Source: Symbiodinium natans
Lineage: Eukaryota; Sar; Dinophyceae; Suessiales; Symbiodiniaceae
Reading direction: 5' to 3'
Length of the DNA stretch: 64,000 bases
NCBI GenBank assembly: GCA_905221605.1
Contig: CAJNDS010001669.1
Span: 428,001-492,000 of the forward strand
Shown here: positions 61,088-64,000 of the stretch, piece after piece
How positions within the stretch are numbered: position 1 is the first letter of the stretch
How the letters are laid out: each line of letters opens with the position of its first letter
Position numbers and translations under genes: made by a program
The notes under the pieces: generated by a model
The model's database searches: none
Told to the model about the DNA's origin: nothing
Seen by the model: the letters and a program-made list of their open reading frames with translations, nothing else

Positions 61088-61313
61088 TCAGGTTTCATGA
61101 TTATGTTTCCTCTGCCGGCGGTTCTCTGCCAGCAGCCTTTGGCGCTGCAGAATCACATCCGTATGCGCAGGGGTGTTGAATTGCCCAGACACCCTCCACT
61201 GCGCAAAGATTGCGGTTGTTGATGGCGACCACCTGGCAACGAGCAGATGGATAGCACAAACATTGGCGGCATCCTTTGACAGAGTTTTGGTTCTCATTAC
61301 AGTTCTTACTCAT
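61088..61313 (-). CDS. Exon or small gene, two overlapping frames
   Basis: Frame 1 (ATG 61313) is Cys-rich: SKNCNENQNSVKGCRQCLCY, later HPCAYGC. Frame 2 (ATG 61297) reads FAQWRVSGQFNTPAHTDVIL then QRQRLLAENRRQRKHNHET. Codon use is good in both, so one may take over from the other across an intron or indel. Function unknown. Confidence 0.45.
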
Positions 61314-61565
61314 GGCCCAACTCAGTAGCAGTAGCAGGTCACTTCGTAACCCTTGACCCTAAACCCTAAATTCCTAAATCCATAAACCGCTTCTTGGTGC
61401 AATGGATGTCCCTAGAGACAGGACGGGGCGCGGCAGAGTGTCTTTCAAGGTAGGAAGGCAGATCTTCGCATGATGGTAGGAGCCGGTTTGTGCATCTCTA
61501 ATGGAGGGCACCTAAACCCTAAACCCTAAACCATAAACCCTAAACCCTAAACTGCTCAGTTCAAG

Positions 61566-61640
61566 GCGCCGGCCTGGATGGTAGTCAGCACACACCATTG
61601 TAGACGCATCACTGCAGAGCGTCTCCGCCTGCTTGGAGAT
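61566..61640 (-). CDS. Possible exon, Cys-containing
   Basis: Reads AETLCSDASTMVCADYHPGR. Upstream of the exon at 61.1-61.3 kb on the same strand; sense TTTAGGG follows. Confidence 0.4.
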
Positions 61641-61770
61641 TCATGGGTAGTTCTTCCTAGGGTGGTAAGTAGTTTAGGGCTTAGGGTGTAGAGTTTAGGG
61701 TATAAGTACCCCAAATGGGTGTTACAAATACCCTTTTGATAGGGTTGCAAGTACAGCGAACGCATTTGAT
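61633..61770. mobile_element. Family A hairpin, left arm and telomere insertion
   Basis: GCTTGGAGATTCATGGGTAG followed by TTCCTAGGG, TTTAGGG-type units (61672-61700) and the interior TATAAGTACCCC. The right arm is lost. Confidence 0.55.
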
Positions 61771-62009
61771 AAGACATCGTTCCAAACAAGAAATTAGAGT
61801 CTGACCAAAGCTCCATTTCTTAATCCAGGGTCTGGTAGGGTGTCAGGGTTTACGGTGGTCAGCCCTACAGCCCCTGGTTTAGGTTTAGGGTGTAGAGGGA
61901 GTTACCACCCCAGACCCGAAACCCTAAAACCCTACAACCTTTAGGGCTGGGGCTTGACACCAAGGTTTTTCTAAATCTACCAGGACCCTGAGCCAACCTC
62001 ATATTTCTT

Positions 62010-62097
62010 GTTTCCTGAAATGCCCAACAAGAACTTTGCAGGGTCCAATCCGATGAACGCCCGTTTCTTGTTGAATGTTTTCACCGTAGTGTGACCC
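62010..62097 (-). CDS. Internal exon, unknown protein
   Basis: Reads HTTVKTFNKKRAFIGLDPAK then FLLGISGN without stop, basic and hydrophobic. Good codon bias. Confidence 0.55.
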
Positions 62098-62159
62098 CCT
62101 AAACCCTAAACACTAAACCCTAAATCCTAGTGATCTAACTTATAAACCTCCCAGTGTGC

Positions 62160-62740
62160 AGGGCCCCCCCACGCGGCACTGGGGCCGCCTTAAAGCACAA
62201 TTCCGCCTCCAACTTTAGGGGTCAGGGTTTAGGGTTGAGGGTTTAGGGTTCAGGGTTTAGGACCTTAGGGCTTAATTAGGGGAATACCCTCCGTCAAGGC
62301 CCCAAAGTACGCAAGGAATGATCCTGTTTATGGGTTGTGGTCATCTTTTGCATACCTCGGGGTCCACGTAAAGCATGTCATGTGTGTCCTGATTATGATT
62401 TAAGATACGTTCTTTACTTGGCTGCACTCAGGAGGGTAGCTATAAATTAACCTTTTAGCTGCCTTATTAAGAAAAGCAATAACCCCAAAAAGGGTAAGGA
62501 TCTAAAGATACAGTAAAGTACCACAAAGTTTAGTTGAGAGGTTCTGGGCTCTTTTGGCTGTTCTGCATATGGCCGCAACATCAACCTCTGGAGCTGGCTT
62601 CGAGCCACTATACAGGCCTAATGGCACTGGGAACCTGCGAGGTCGCCCAGACTGGAGGGAACGTTTGCATACCTTTTCCGAATCGGCGCCCCTTAACTAA
62701 GGCATATTCCTGACATTCGCATAATGTAGGGTTTCTTAGA
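62160..62740. other. Repeat debris, no gene recognised
   Basis: TTTAGGG variants at 62220-62275 and AT-rich hairpin-like sequence at 62390-62520. Nothing else supported. Confidence 0.5.
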
Positions 62741-62745
62741 TGGTT

Positions 62746-63036
62746 TTAGGAGTATTTTCCTTGATTCGGGAGTATTGGAGTCACTGGGAGATCAGGTGGC
62801 TTTTCCTCACGAAGTGCTGCATCGGTGGCACCCTCAAAAGAATCTTCGGGTTTTTGCAAAAGTGGAAAAGGGTTTTTGCGCTCCAGCATAGCTGGCCGAA
62901 CCGCAGGCAGAGTTTGAGTCTGTCGTTCTTGGAGGAAATAACAAAGGTTTCGCCCAGTGAACCTCACGTCACATCTGCACCATCACACTGCTTTGGTGTC
63001 CGGGGCCTGCAGTTCCACCACCTTCTTTTTTCATAA
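62746..63036. CDS. Possible exon, strand unresolved
   Basis: The plus frame (GTLKRIFGFLQKWKRVFALQ) and the minus frame (MLERKNPFPLLQKPEDSFEG) are both open with acceptable codon use. One is a shadow of the other; I lean to the minus strand because its polar composition is more protein-like. Confidence 0.33.
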
Positions 63037-63039
63037 CGG

Positions 63040-64000
63040 ACACACCAACCAACCAGACATACAGACTCCCATGTTTTGGGTTTAGGGTTTAGGGCTTATT
63101 ATAGGACTGGAAATCGAAAGAGGCATCTCCCAAACGCAGAAGAATCATGGGCTTGTTGCACAAAACCTGCACCCCCTGGGCCAAATTGACTTAACCTGAA
63201 AGCCACCCTCCACTTAGGGTTTAGGGTCTGGGGATTAGTAGGGGGCCCATACATGCAAACATTCTGTAGAAATTGGAGATATATTGGAAGCCAAAAAGTT
63301 GGAAACTCAATAGCCCCAATCCCTAAGAGTAAAGTATAGGGAATCCCAGCACTATTTGTCCAACTTTTTTGGGGTCTCCTTTTATAGCCGACACCCTAAA
63401 CCCTAAACCCTAAACCCTAAATTTATAGCCTTAAACAGGGCTACAGACGTGGCCTCGGCCCCTTCGCTGGTGTCGGGCGGAAGAAGAGAAACGATTCGGT
63501 TATCGAATAAGAAATGGGAGTTGGATGGCCTGTGAGCTTTGGCAAGCTTGAGCCACAACTGCGTTTAGGGCTTAGGGCTGAGGACTCAGGGTTTAGGGTC
63601 ACATCCTTTCTCGGCATACACAGACGGCAGGTATGCTTGCGCCCGGCTAGGTTCATGCGGTAGGTGGCAGGCACTGACAAGCAAGGCAAACGCAAGAGCT
63701 TACTTGGAGGTTTACGGGTCGTTTAAGATTACGGTAACTATACCTATAACCTCCATTTAGTAAAACCCTAAATTGAAACCCTAAGCCCTAACCCTTTTTG
63801 AGCCCATGCCCCTAACCCTAAACCCTAAAACCCTGCAGCCCTACCCTACTGATAACCCATAAAACCCCTAAACCCTAACACCCTGCAGCCCTAAGACCCT
63901 AAATCCTACTTATAACCCCTAAACCCTAAACCCCAAACCCTAAACCCTATTATAACTACCCACATGAAACCAATAGCAGGCACCAAAGGTGATCTCTTCT
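63040..64000. other. Repeats and family A remnants
   Basis: Family A left arm at 63703 (CTTGGAGGTTTACGGGTCGT), CCCTAAA variants at 63765-63960, and a weak minus frame at 63441-63695 (AGRKHTCRLCMPRKD). No gene is secure. Confidence 0.45.

Larger units (their letters stand above)
1..64000. repeat. Dispersed telomere-like TTTAGGG/CCCTAAA mosaic
   Basis: Well over a hundred tracts of the 7-bp unit TTTAGGG, in either orientation, occur at intervals of about 100-500 bp across the window. Tracts run from one unit to about 34 units. Common variants are TTTGGGG, TTCAGGG, TTTCGGG and the 8-mers TTTAGGGG and TTCTAGGG. This is the telomere unit of plants and of dinoflagellates. Orientation switches repeatedly and no single terminal array is present, so the window is interstitial or subtelomeric, not a chromosome tip. 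Exon and repeat features below fill the islands between tracts. Confidence 0.97.

Noticed and set aside
1..64000. Regular short repeats as CRISPR arrays
   Set aside because: Units are 7-8 bp, contiguous and without spacers; they are telomere-type repeats.
1..64000. tRNA, rRNA or bacterial-type promoters and terminators
   Set aside because: No cloverleaf with A/B boxes, no rRNA words and no operon-like layout were found on reading; hairpins present belong to repeat families.

Overview
The window looks like nuclear DNA from a dinoflagellate (Symbiodiniaceae-like; genus not determinable). The reasons are plant-type telomere units (TTTAGGG) scattered through all 64 kb in both orientations, short GC-rich exons in a repeat-rich background, introns that need GA or GC as well as GT donors, a possible spliced-leader relic, and a very large non-LTR retrotransposon. 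Nothing here is organised like bacterial DNA: there are no operons, Shine-Dalgarno sites or rho-independent terminators. Most open frames in the window are translations of the telomere-like repeat or shadows. The real coding material is mainly 50-150 bp exons, found by reading the unique islands between repeat tracts for open frame, high GC at third codon positions and a splice site at each end.

Layout. 1-9.3 kb: telomere-like mosaic with a set of minus-strand exons (8.4 to 3.3 kb) and a broken minus-strand gene (4.67-5.38 kb). 9.3-15.1 kb: a run of plus-strand exons, one of them CCCH zinc-finger-like. 15-22 kb: repeats plus minus-strand exons, including a multi-membrane-segment protein at 18.3-19.0 kb. 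22.9-29.8 kb: the best-resolved gene, a minus-strand multi-exon glycosyltransferase family 2 enzyme whose exons join in frame into DxD, ED and QxxR-type catalytic motifs and a membrane region. 30-35.9 kb: repeats and two minus-strand membrane-protein exons ending in a stop. 35.97-45.90 kb: a 9.9 kb minus-strand non-LTR retrotransposon with a 12-bp target-site duplication, encoding a Cys-rich ORF1, an EEP endonuclease, a reverse transcriptase, C2H2-type fingers and, unusually, a ubiquitin-specific-protease-like domain at the 3' end. 46-55.8 kb: many minus-strand exons, several of membrane-protein type. 57.4-58.6 kb: a 605-bp-period tandem duplication in which one copy has a telomere-like tract and the other does not. 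58.9-64 kb: repeats and a few minus-strand exons.

The main signal is the behaviour of the telomere-like tracts. At several places a tract is flanked by direct duplications of 4-26 bp, interrupts a hairpin element, or is missing from a sister copy. That is how insertions behave, not ancient telomere fusions. Relative to the glycosyltransferase gene they follow an orientation rule: downstream of every exon that abuts a tract the sense strand reads TTTAGGG, and upstream it mostly reads CCCTAAA. Introns therefore tend to carry inverted telomeric ends plus short direct repeats at the splice junctions, which suggests introner-like elements with telomeric termini. The retrotransposon itself sits inside a telomere-bounded unit that sits inside a hairpin element, giving a three-level insertion history.

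Limits: all exon and splice calls are by eye; protein family names come from motif recognition, not a search; and indel errors from long-read assembly cannot be excluded as the cause of the frameshifts.
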